Shown: one piece after another, positions 43,075-50,260 of the stretch
How positions within the stretch are numbered: the first letter of the stretch is position 1
How the letters are laid out: each line of letters starts with the position of its first letter
Origin: JAJRXR01 sp041987545
GTDB lineage: Bacteria > Planctomycetota > Phycisphaerae > Phycisphaerales > UBA1924
Direction: 5' to 3'
Length of the DNA stretch: 64,000 nucleotides
Assembly (NCBI GenBank): GCA_041987545.1
Contig: JBHIWH010000001.1
Location: forward strand, 1-64,000
Made by a program: the position numbers and the translations under genes
Notes under the pieces: model-generated
What the model saw: only the letters and a program-made list of their open reading frames with translations
The model's database searches: none
Told to the model about the DNA's origin: nothing

Positions 43075-44583
43075 ATGTCCTACCGGCTCGACGCGTTTTC
43101 CGGGATCGGGCTCGACGAGGCGTCGCTGCGGCGGGCGATCGGCGAGCACCGTGATCGGGTGCGGCCCACGCTGGAGAAGCTGTGGGCGTACTTCCGGAAC
43201 CCGCTCGAGCCGGTGGGGCTGGGCGACGCGAATCGGCGTGGGTGGTACCGCCTGGCGCAGGAGGCCGGGCTGCCGACTCGGGTGACGGGGAGGCGCGACT
43301 CGGCGCTGGACGACCGGGCGGCGGGGCGGCGCGAGGTCGTGATCGAGAACGACATCGCCTGGCGCGTGCAGACGATGGTGGACTTCCTGTTCGGCAAGCC
43401 GATCCGTGTGCTGAGCACGGCCGAGGATCAAGAGACGCGCGAGCGGGTGGAAGGAGCGCTCGAGGCGGTGTGGGAGGCGTCGGGCGGGATCGCGCTCTTG
43501 CAGGACGTGGCGACGCTGGGGCACGTGTACGGGCACGTGGACCTGCACGTGCGTATCGACGAGGACGCGCTTCTGGGCGCCGGCTCGCGGGACCCGGAGG
43601 AGGCGGCCGCACGGGCGGTGCGGATCGAGCCGATCGACGCGACACGCGGGATCGGCGTGGTCTCCAAGACCGACTACCGGGAGCTGGACGCGTTCGTCGT
43701 GCACGTGGAGGGGGAGGAGCGCGAAGGGCCCAGTCGGCAGGACGGCGGCGCGGGCAGGCGAACTCGGCTGTTCGGTCGCGGCGGTCGGCGCGAGCGCGGC
43801 GAGCGCGAGCGTCGGCGGGTCGAGGCGGTCGAGGTGATCGGTCGGGGGATCCGGCAGGCGTACGAGGACGAGTCGCTGGTGGAGGAGACGCGGAGCGTGC
43901 TTCTGCCCGAGACGCTGCCGATCGTGCACGTGCAGAACGTGAGCCAGCCGCTGCGGTACTCGGGGCTGGGCGAGGTGGAGTCGCTGATCCCGCTGCAGGA
44001 CGAGCTGAACACGAGGCTGAGCGACCGGGCGAGCCGCGTGACGATGCAGAGCTTCCGGATGTTCCTGGCCAAGGGGATCGACGGGTTCGACAAGGTCCCT
44101 GTGGGTCCGGGCGCGTTGTGGCAGACGGACAACATGGAGGCGTCGATCGAGTCGTTCGGCGGGGACGCGTCGAGCCCGAGCGAGGAGGCGCACATCCGGG
44201 AGATCCGCGAGGCGATGGACAAGGCGAGCGGCGTGCCGCCCCTGGCCAGCGGCGTGCTGCGGGCGCGGATCGGGAACCTGTCGAGCGAGAACGCGCTGCG
44301 TGTGACGCTGCTGGGGCTCTTGGCCAAGACGGACCGGAAGCGTGTGACGTACGGGCGGGGGATCGCCGAGGCCAGCCGCGTGGTGCTCGAGGCGCTGGAC
44401 GCGGCCGGGGTGGTTCGGACCAAGGCGTCGGAGCGCGGCGTGCGCGTGGGCTGGACGAGCCCGCTGCCGGCCGACGAGCGGGACGAGGTCGCGTCGGCGG
44501 CGGCGAAGGTCGAGCTGGGCGTGCCCGAGGAGCGTGTGCTGGGCGAGCTGGGGTACGAGGCGACGGACCCGGCGATCCGGTGA
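43075..44583 (+). CDS. Phage portal protein, SPP1 gp6-like
   Basis: A 502-residue protein. ATG 43075 is preceded by GGAGGGGGA. Matches the Gp6-type portal pattern: RRGWYRLAQEAGLPTRV, then NDIAWRVQTMVDFLFGKPIRV, a central DATRGIGVVSKTDYRELDAFVV wing segment, LPIVHVQNVSQPLRYSGLGEVESLIPLQDELNTRLSDRASRV (stem and clip), and IREAMDKASGVPPLASGVL (crown side). Portals form the dodecameric ring through which DNA enters a capsid. An Arg-rich insertion (about 225-255) is unusual. First gene of the module; no terminase gene precedes it. Confidence 0.87.
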   Translation: MSYRLDAFSGIGLDEASLRRAIGEHRDRVRPTLEKLWAYFRNPLEPVGLGDANRRGWYRLAQEAGLPTRVTGRRDSALDDRAAGRREVVIENDIAWRVQTMVDFLFGKPIRVLSTAEDQETRERVEGALEAVWEASGGIALLQDVATLGHVYGHVDLHVRIDEDALLGAGSRDPEEAAARAVRIEPIDATRGIGVVSKTDYRELDAFVVHVEGEEREGPSRQDGGAGRRTRLFGRGGRRERGERERRRVEAVEVIGRGIRQAYEDESLVEETRSVLLPETLPIVHVQNVSQPLRYSGLGEVESLIPLQDELNTRLSDRASRVTMQSFRMFLAKGIDGFDKVPVGPGALWQTDNMEASIESFGGDASSPSEEAHIREIREAMDKASGVPPLASGVLRARIGNLSSENALRVTLLGLLAKTDRKRVTYGRGIAEASRVVLEALDAAGVVRTKASERGVRVGWTSPLPADERDEVASAAAKVELGVPEERVLGELGYEATDPAIR

Positions 44584-44632
44584 TCGGGGCTGGTCGGCGC
44601 CCGGGCGTCGGCGTCAACGAAAGGAGCGAGGG

Positions 44633-45157
44633 ATGAAGTTCGGCGATGACGGGCAGCAGCAGGGCGGCGGGGAGACGCCGCGGGCCGAGGCGCCCCCGGT
44701 GAGCGAGGAGCTGCTGGAGCGGGCGGAGGAGGAGGACGGCTCGGCGCTGGTCGCGGAGCTGGAGGCGCGGGTGGCGGAGCTGGAGTCAGAGCTGGCGGGG
44801 GCACGCGAGGCGCTGGACGCGAGCGAGCGGCGGGGCGAGATCGAGCGGCGGCTGACCGAGGCCGAGGCGATCGACCTGGAGACAGCGCGGCTGCTGACGG
44901 AGGCGGCGGTGTCGGCGATGGAGGAGCCGGACGTGGCGCTGGCGGTCGAGGACCTGAGGCGACGCAAGCCGTTCCTGTTCGCGGGTGATCGGTCGGGCGG
45001 CGCCAGGCCGCGGTCGGCGTCGGCGCTGAGCCCGGCGCGGGAGCACGGCACGAACGGCTCGGGCGAGGCGCTGCGCGAGCTGGCGGACGAGGCGAGGTCG
45101 AGCGGGGATCGTCGGGCGCTGCTGCAGTACCTGAGGCAGCGCCGCGGCGTCTGCTGA
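44633..45157 (+). CDS. Scaffolding-like coiled-coil protein
   Basis: A 174-residue protein starting at ATG 44633, with AAAGGAG eight bases upstream. Acidic with a long coiled coil (LVAELEARVAELESELAGAREAL onward, about 40-80), followed by a helical region and a basic C-terminus (RALLQYLRQRRGVC). No family name is assured, but length, acidic coiled coil, basic tail and placement between portal and capsid are what scaffold proteins show. It would act during assembly and leave or be digested afterwards. Confidence 0.72.
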   Translation: MKFGDDGQQQGGGETPRAEAPPVSEELLERAEEEDGSALVAELEARVAELESELAGAREALDASERRGEIERRLTEAEAIDLETARLLTEAAVSAMEEPDVALAVEDLRRRKPFLFAGDRSGGARPRSASALSPAREHGTNGSGEALRELADEARSSGDRRALLQYLRQRRGVC

Positions 45158-45230
45158 GGACGGGTCGGGACGAGAACAGGGCGCCGCGTCTCGCGACGCG
45201 GATCGGATCAACACAGGGGGAGGAGAACGG

Positions 45231-46406
45231 ATGGCGTTTACGGGGAAGGCGACGTATGGGGCGGGGGCGGGGCTGCCCGAGTTGGTCGAGGACGTGTCGG
45301 ACGTGATCGGGATCGTGAGCCCGCACGAGACGCCGCTGCTGGATCGGCTGGGCGATCCGAAGCGGGCGGCGCTCTCGACGGTGCACGAGTGGATCGAGGA
45401 CGCGTTGCTCGCGAACACGACGGCGGTGGACCAGTCGTCGTTCACGCCCAGCCCGCAGGCGGCGGTCGCGATCACGGTCGACGACATCTCGATCTTCCGC
45501 GAGGGGGACCTGGTGCGGCCGGGCGAGTCGGGCGAGGTGATGCTGGTCTCGACCGTCGATACGGGCACGGACACGATCGTCGTGGCGCGTGGGTACGGCG
45601 GGACGAGTGCGGCGACGCTCGCCGACGACATGGCGCTGACGATCTTGGGCAACGCGGCGCTGGAGGGCGACGCGGCGCCGGAGGCGCGGTTCACGTCGCG
45701 CGTGCGGAGGTCGAACTTCACGCAGATCCTCACGGCGACGGTGGACGTGTCGGGCTCGATGCAGGCCAGCCGCGCGTACGGGATCGAGGACGAGGTCGAT
45801 TACCAGAAGCAGGAGCGGATGCGTGAGCTGCTGCGTGATCTGGAGAACTGCGTGATCAACGGCGTGGCGCCGGCGTCGGACCCGCAGGGCACGTCGAGCG
45901 TGCGGCGTTCGATGAACGGGATCATCCACTCGATCACGACGAACCTGTTCGAGCCGGGCGTGGGCGAGATCCCGGACGGGGACGGCGGGGGCGCCGACGA
46001 GCTGAACGAGGCGGTGCTCAACGCGGCGCTGCGGTCGATCTGGGACCAGTCGTCGGGGGGTGTGGACACCATCGTGGTGGGCGGGGCGCAGAAGCGGCGG
46101 ATCAACGCGTTCGCGTCCGGGGCGCGGGCGTACCTGCCCGAGGACGAGGCGTTCCGCGATCTGATCGGGGTGTACGAGAGCGACTTCGGGGTGTGCCGCG
46201 TGGTGATGAGCCGGTGGGTGCCGGCCGACTCGCTGCTGCTGCTCGACTCGTCGCGGATCCAGGTGATGCCGATGCAGGGGCGGAGCTTCCACTTCAAGCC
46301 GCTGGCGGCGGACGGGGACTCGTTCCGCGGCCAGGTGATCGGGGAGTACACGCTGGAGTTCAAGAACGAGAACGCGCACGGCGTGCTCTCGGGGCTCGCG
46401 GTCTGA
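45231..46406 (+). CDS. Major capsid protein, SU10/DUF5309 type (HK97 fold)
   Basis: A 391-residue protein starting at ATG 45231, with GGGGGAGGAG upstream. The opening LPELVEDVSDVIGIVSPHE, then TPLLDRLG and VHEWIEDAL, and the block SNFTQILTATVDVSGS, with RELLRDLENCVINGVAP after it, are the hallmarks of the SU10-like capsid family, which folds as HK97. The C-terminal DTIVVGGAQKRRINAFA and WVPADSLLLLDSSRIQVMPM match the usual P-domain end. Part of a shell-forming set with the portal upstream. An insertion of a beta-rich repeat (about 80-135) resembles domains that decorate capsids. Confidence 0.9.
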   Translation: MAFTGKATYGAGAGLPELVEDVSDVIGIVSPHETPLLDRLGDPKRAALSTVHEWIEDALLANTTAVDQSSFTPSPQAAVAITVDDISIFREGDLVRPGESGEVMLVSTVDTGTDTIVVARGYGGTSAATLADDMALTILGNAALEGDAAPEARFTSRVRRSNFTQILTATVDVSGSMQASRAYGIEDEVDYQKQERMRELLRDLENCVINGVAPASDPQGTSSVRRSMNGIIHSITTNLFEPGVGEIPDGDGGGADELNEAVLNAALRSIWDQSSGGVDTIVVGGAQKRRINAFASGARAYLPEDEAFRDLIGVYESDFGVCRVVMSRWVPADSLLLLDSSRIQVMPMQGRSFHFKPLAADGDSFRGQVIGEYTLEFKNENAHGVLSGLAV

Positions 46407-46542
46407 CGCGTCGCGTGTTGTGAACGTGGTCGTTGGCGCTGGGTTCGGGGGGACCTCGCGTGCCCGGGGCGTCGGGAGATCGGCGTCCCGGGTTTGAGGA
46501 TGGGTCAGATGCTCGGTGGTCAGATGGTGAGCGGGGGGTGCG

Positions 46543-47184
46543 ATGTTCGCGAGTGATCGGGAATTGCTGGCGCTGGAGCCGAGGATGTTCAGGGACGTGC
46601 TCTGGCTCGGGCAGCGGCTGGTGAGGGGCGTGGGCTCGGTGAGCGGGACGACGCTCACGATGACGAGCCAGGACGAGGGGTTCGACGACGCGGGGGTCGG
46701 CGCCGGGCACGTGGTCGTGGTCGACGGCGTGGCGCTGGAGGTCGTCTCGCGTGAGTCGGCGACGGAGCTGGAGGTATCAAGGATGCGGGACGCCCCGGGC
46801 GGCGCCGCGATCGGGGCCGGGTCGATCTCGGAGAAGGAGGTCACCGTCTCGACGTTCTCGCCGCAGATCTCGATCGTGCACTCGCAGGTGCTGCGGATGC
46901 TCGGGCTGCGGGCCTCGGGCGAGGCGGGCGATGGGCCGAGCGAGGAGGACGTGGTGAACGGGGCTGGCGTGGGCCTGGCGGAGGCGTTGGGCGCGGTGCA
47001 CCTTGTGTACGCGGCGGCGGCCGCGGCGGGCGGGAGCGCGGGTGATCTGGCGCACCGGGCGGCGCTGTACCGCGAGCGGTTCGGGGCCGAGCGGCAGCGG
47101 GCGGCGGCGCTGATCGACACCGACGGCGACGGCGAGGCCGACGCGACCAGGCGGATGAACGTGATCCAGTTCGTGCGGGCGTGA
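46543..47184 (+). CDS. Putative head-connector protein
   Basis: A 213-residue protein. An N-terminal helix pair (MFASDRELLALEPRMFRDV) precedes a beta-sheet segment (LTMTSQDEGFDDAGVGAGHVV), then Ala-rich helices (LGAVHLVYAAAAAAG, about 145-165). Near the end, DTDGDGEAD looks like a single calcium-binding EF-loop. Placed directly after the capsid gene, where head-completion adaptors normally lie, so a connector role is inferred; the family is not recognised. Confidence 0.65.
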   Translation: MFASDRELLALEPRMFRDVLWLGQRLVRGVGSVSGTTLTMTSQDEGFDDAGVGAGHVVVVDGVALEVVSRESATELEVSRMRDAPGGAAIGAGSISEKEVTVSTFSPQISIVHSQVLRMLGLRASGEAGDGPSEEDVVNGAGVGLAEALGAVHLVYAAAAAAGGSAGDLAHRAALYRERFGAERQRAAALIDTDGDGEADATRRMNVIQFVRA

Positions 47185-47197
47185 GGGGGAGACCAAG

Positions 47198-47605
47198 ATG
47201 CTGGTGCTGAATCCGAGGCAGATGACGTTCGGGGGGGCGACGTGGGGGAACGTCGCGAGCGTGTCGATCGGGCGGTCGAGCAACAAGCTGCTGGCCGAGT
47301 GGTCGGACGAGGGGCCGCACGTGGTGCTGGCCGATGTGCCCGAGCAGCTCGTGACGGTGCGGGTCGTCCAGGAGATGCTGGGCGACGACATGGACACGCC
47401 GAGGCCCGGCGAGTCGGGGGCGTTGGTGTTCACGACGGGGCCCAACTCGTCGGACGCGGCGACGCGGGAGGTGACGATCGGGGAGGCGGTGATCCGGACG
47501 GTGAGCTACGAGACGAGCACGAGCCGCGGGTCGCGGCGGTTCATCGAGCTGGTTGCCGTCTCGGAGGACGGGACGACGGACCCTGTGGGCGTGGACGACG
47601 CCTGA
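47198..47605 (+). CDS. Phage-module structural protein, tail-tube-like
   Basis: A 135-residue protein starting at ATG 47198, 13 bases after the preceding gene, preceded by GAGGGGGAGACC. Mostly beta (MTFGGATWGNVASVSIG, VVLADVPEQLVTVRVVQEML, VTIGEAVIRTVSYETST). Length and beta pattern recall small tail-tube or stopper proteins, but no sequence family is certain. If it is a tail tube, a tail with only two or three proteins would remain, hardly a working tail. Confidence 0.6.
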   Translation: MLVLNPRQMTFGGATWGNVASVSIGRSSNKLLAEWSDEGPHVVLADVPEQLVTVRVVQEMLGDDMDTPRPGESGALVFTTGPNSSDAATREVTIGEAVIRTVSYETSTSRGSRRFIELVAVSEDGTTDPVGVDDA

Positions 47606-47628
47606 GCGCGTAGGAGCGGGGGTGGGTG

Positions 47629-48021
47629 ATGGCGAGCTCGTTCAAGGGGGCGGATTTGTTCGGGTCGGGGCCGCACCGGTTCGTGATGGCGCCGCAGGGG
47701 ATGCGGGCGGTGTCGCTGGCGGCGATCGCGGACGACGCGACTGTGGAGGGGTCGGCGTGGTTCGGGGATCTGGAGCTGGAGGTGCACGTCCGTGGACGGC
47801 TGGTGGCGGCGAGCGAGACGGCGCTGTGGGCTCTGCGCGACGCGGTGGCGGCCGAGGCCGACTCGGACAACACGCCCGTGCCCGGGACGCTGGTCGATCT
47901 GCACGGGCGGGAGTGGGACTCGATGTCGATGTACCGGTACGAGGAGTCGGGGGCGGCGGACCGTGGGCGGGTGTGGTCGGTCGGGTACGTGTGCCGTTTC
48001 CGGCGGTTCATCGGGACATGA
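47629..48021 (+). CDS. Phage-module protein of unknown function
   Basis: A 130-residue protein from ATG 47629 (a GTG codon at 47626 directly before it is less likely). Starts MASSFKGADLFGSGPHRFVM, then beta-rich GSAWFGDLELEVHVRGRL, a helix SETALWALRDAVAAEA and a closing segment VGYVCRFRRF. It resembles small tail or baseplate-type proteins in general layout only. Same orientation and short spacing indicate it belongs to the module. Confidence 0.6.
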   Translation: MASSFKGADLFGSGPHRFVMAPQGMRAVSLAAIADDATVEGSAWFGDLELEVHVRGRLVAASETALWALRDAVAAEADSDNTPVPGTLVDLHGREWDSMSMYRYEESGAADRGRVWSVGYVCRFRRFIGT

Positions 48022-48048
48022 GCGGGAACTCGAGCGGGGGCGGGGGAG

Positions 48049-48330
48049 ATGGTCGAGGCGGAGGTGGCGGGCGTGCTGGCTCAGTTCGGGATCGCCGGGC
48101 TGATCGGGTGGATGTGGATGACCGAGCGGCGAGCGTCGGCGTCGCGGGAGAAGCAGATCACGGAGCTGCACGACCGGATCCTGCGGGAGCGGACGGAGCT
48201 GGACGTGCTGGTGACGGCGCTCAAGGAGAACACGCGGGCGATGGCGGCCCTGGAGGCGGGGCAGCGGGGGCTGGTGGCGCTGCTGGGGCGGGTGCTCGAC
48301 CCGGCGCGCACGCCGACGGCGGGGGCGTAG
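48049..48330 (+). CDS. Small one-TM coiled-coil protein, holin-like
   Basis: A 93-residue protein starting at ATG 48049 with GGGGGAG just upstream. One membrane helix (about 8-27; LAQFGIAGLIGWMWMTE) followed by a coiled coil of about 50 residues (REKQITELHDRILRERTEL, VLVTALKENTRAMAALEAG). Some phage holins and many bacterial small membrane proteins have this shape. If a holin, the module would have a lysis trigger but no recognised endolysin nearby. Last gene of the module; the lipoprotein gene follows 9 bases later. Confidence 0.65.
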   Translation: MVEAEVAGVLAQFGIAGLIGWMWMTERRASASREKQITELHDRILRERTELDVLVTALKENTRAMAALEAGQRGLVALLGRVLDPARTPTAGA

Positions 48331-48339
48331 ACTGGGGCC

Positions 48340-48870
48340 ATGCGCATGGCGAGAGCGGTCGTGGCGGTGATGGCGGTCGGGGCGTTGCTCGCGGGCGGGT
48401 GCGCGCGGCCGGGCTCGATCGGGGTCGCGGGCGGTGGGAGCGTCGGCGCCGACGTCGGCGGGCCGTTCGCCCCCGAGTCGATGCGGATCTACCCGCTGAC
48501 GCACTTCGAGCGGGACGGCGAGGGCGAGCCGCGGTTGATTCTGCACCTGGAGATGCGGGACCGGTGGGGGGACACGGTCAAGGGCGTCGGGCGGCTGCAG
48601 GTCCAGCTGCTGCGGGGCGGGGAACTCTCTGGGGGCGGGGGCGACGACGAGCGGGTGTGGGCGGTGGATATGCGCGACCCGGAGACGAACGCGCTGTACT
48701 TCGACCCGGCGACGCGGACGTACCGCGTGCAGCTGCGGGACCTGCCCTCGTGGGCGGAGGCGACGGTCGACGGGCGGGGGACGCCCGTGCGTCTGCTTGC
48801 GGTGTTCACGACGCCGGGCTCGGACGGCTCGACGCGGTACCTGCGGGACGAGCACACGCTGGGCGGGTGA
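48340..48870 (+). CDS. Lipoprotein of unknown function
   Basis: A 176-residue lipoprotein: basic start (MRMARAVVAVMAVGALLAGGC), lipobox LAGGC with Cys21 as lipid site, then a Gly-rich linker and a beta-rich domain (RIYPLTHFERDGEGEPRLIL, MRDRWGDTVKGVGRLQVQLL, VDMRDPETNALYFDPATRT). Probably attached to the outer or inner membrane facing the periplasm. It starts only 9 bases after the holin-like gene, but looks like a host envelope protein; the family was not recognised. Convergent with the amidohydrolase genes. Confidence 0.8.
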   Translation: MRMARAVVAVMAVGALLAGGCARPGSIGVAGGGSVGADVGGPFAPESMRIYPLTHFERDGEGEPRLILHLEMRDRWGDTVKGVGRLQVQLLRGGELSGGGGDDERVWAVDMRDPETNALYFDPATRTYRVQLRDLPSWAEATVDGRGTPVRLLAVFTTPGSDGSTRYLRDEHTLGG

Positions 48871-48877
48871 GCCCGGG

Positions 48878-50260
48878 CTATTCGTCGTCGTCGATCAGGT
48901 CGAGCTGCTTGTACTTCTCGCGGTACTTGTCGCGGAGCTTGGTCTGTTTGTTGGAGAGGTCGATTTCGCGGCCGTCGATCCAGGCTCGCTGGACGACGGT
49001 GGTGGTCTCGAGGATGTCGCCGTCGGCGAGGATGAGGGTGGCGAGCTTGCCGCGCTCGATGGAGCCGAGGTCGTCGCCCTGGCCCATGATCTGCGCGGGC
49101 CAGAGGGTGATGGCCGCGAGGGCGTGCTCGGGGGAGAGGCCGAAGGCGGTGCAGCGGCCGGCCTCGTCAGGAAGGGTTCGGATGTGCCCGGTCTCGTCGG
49201 CCGAGGAGAGGCACCAGCGGATGCCGGCCTCCTGGAGCCGCTGAGGGAGCGTGAAGGCGTCGTCGTAGGGGGCGTCGGCGCGCTTGGGGAAGCGGTTGAC
49301 GCCGGAGACGATGACGGGGACGTTGCTGGCCTTGAGGAGGTCGGCGGCGAGGTGGGCGTCGCGGCCGCCGACGATGACGGGCTTGAGGTCGCGGCCGGTC
49401 GCCCAGGCGACGGCGTGGGCGATCTGGTCGGCGTCGTTGGCGTTGATGAAGACGGGCTCCTGGTTGACGCCGGCGGCGGGGAGGACGGCCCGCATCGCCT
49501 CGTAGCGGAGGTCGGCGGGCAGGTCCGGGTCGGTGTCCTTGGCCGCGGCGTAGGCCTCGGCGGCGTTGAAGTACTCGTCGAGCTGGCGGAGGTCGTCGGC
49601 GATGGACTCGGCTTGGTCGCCGCCGCGGCCGCCGGGGAAGGCGCGGTCGGCGGGGCGGACGCGGGGGTAGTTGATGGAGAGGCCGAAGGCGTCGTCGAGG
49701 GCCATGGTCTCCCAGGTCCAGCCGTCCATGCGGAGGACAGAGGGTCGCCCGGGGACGCGGCCGCCCGTGGGGAAGGAGCCGACGGTGAGGATGCCGTTGG
49801 TGCGGGCGACGGGGATGAGTGTGGAGTCCGGGTTGACGGAGACGGCGGCGCGGACCTCGGGGGTGAAGGCGCCGACCTCGTTGTAGTCGTCCATGGCGCG
49901 GACGGCGGAGATCTCCGTCAGTCCGATGCGCGAGATGGCGCAGGTGAGGCCAGGGTAGAGGTGCATGCCGTCGGCCTCGACGACCTGCGCGTCGGGGGCG
50001 AGGTTGATCCGGTCCATCGCGGATCGGTCGCCCACGAGCGAGATGCGACCGTCGTTGAAGGAGACGACGGCGTTGTCGAGCGTCTCGCCCGAGACGGTGT
50101 GGACGGTGGCGCCGACGATGACGACCGGGTGGTCCTGCGGCGCGGCCTTGGGCGTGAGGTCCTGGGCGCCGGCGAGGGAGGTGGCGGCGGCGAGGGCGGC
50201 GGTGATGGCGGCGCGCATGGTGGTTGCTCTCGTGTTCGTCGTGGAGAGGACCTGGTTCAT
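48878..50260 (-). CDS. Amidohydrolase-like exported protein without HxH metal motif
   Basis: A 460-residue protein. ATG 50260 overlaps the stop of the upstream gene as ATGA; an internal ATG at 50218 (MRAAITAALAAATSLAGA) begins the signal peptide proper and could also be the start. Amidohydrolase framework: VIVGATVHTVSGETLDNAVVSF, HLYPGL, ADETGHIRTL, GLSPEHALAAITLWPAQIMG, LGSIERGKLATLILADGD. The first metal motif, normally DxHxH after YPGL, is replaced by TCAISRIG, and other metal His are hard to find. It may be a non-catalytic relative. Confidence 0.85.
   Translation of the reverse strand: MNQVLSTTNTRATTMRAAITAALAAATSLAGAQDLTPKAAPQDHPVVIVGATVHTVSGETLDNAVVSFNDGRISLVGDRSAMDRINLAPDAQVVEADGMHLYPGLTCAISRIGLTEISAVRAMDDYNEVGAFTPEVRAAVSVNPDSTLIPVARTNGILTVGSFPTGGRVPGRPSVLRMDGWTWETMALDDAFGLSINYPRVRPADRAFPGGRGGDQAESIADDLRQLDEYFNAAEAYAAAKDTDPDLPADLRYEAMRAVLPAAGVNQEPVFINANDADQIAHAVAWATGRDLKPVIVGGRDAHLAADLLKASNVPVIVSGVNRFPKRADAPYDDAFTLPQRLQEAGIRWCLSSADETGHIRTLPDEAGRCTAFGLSPEHALAAITLWPAQIMGQGDDLGSIERGKLATLILADGDILETTTVVQRAWIDGREIDLSNKQTKLRDKYREKYKQLDLIDDDE

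Larger units (their letters stand above)
43075..48330 (+). mobile_element. Compact tailed-phage-type head gene module (possibly domesticated)
   Basis: Seven same-strand genes in a typical head order: portal, scaffold-like, SU10-type major capsid, connector-like, two small structural proteins and a one-TM protein. Missing within the window: terminase, head protease, tape measure, baseplate, lysin, integrase and replication genes. GC and codon use match the chromosome, so this is an old resident rather than a fresh prophage. Limits follow the first and last module gene; no att repeats were seen. Confidence 0.65.

Noticed and set aside
44786..47120. Minus-strand frames opposite the capsid genes, considered as antisense phage regulators
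   Set aside because: Low-complexity Arg/Ser/Pro composition, no ribosome sites, no helix-turn-helix.
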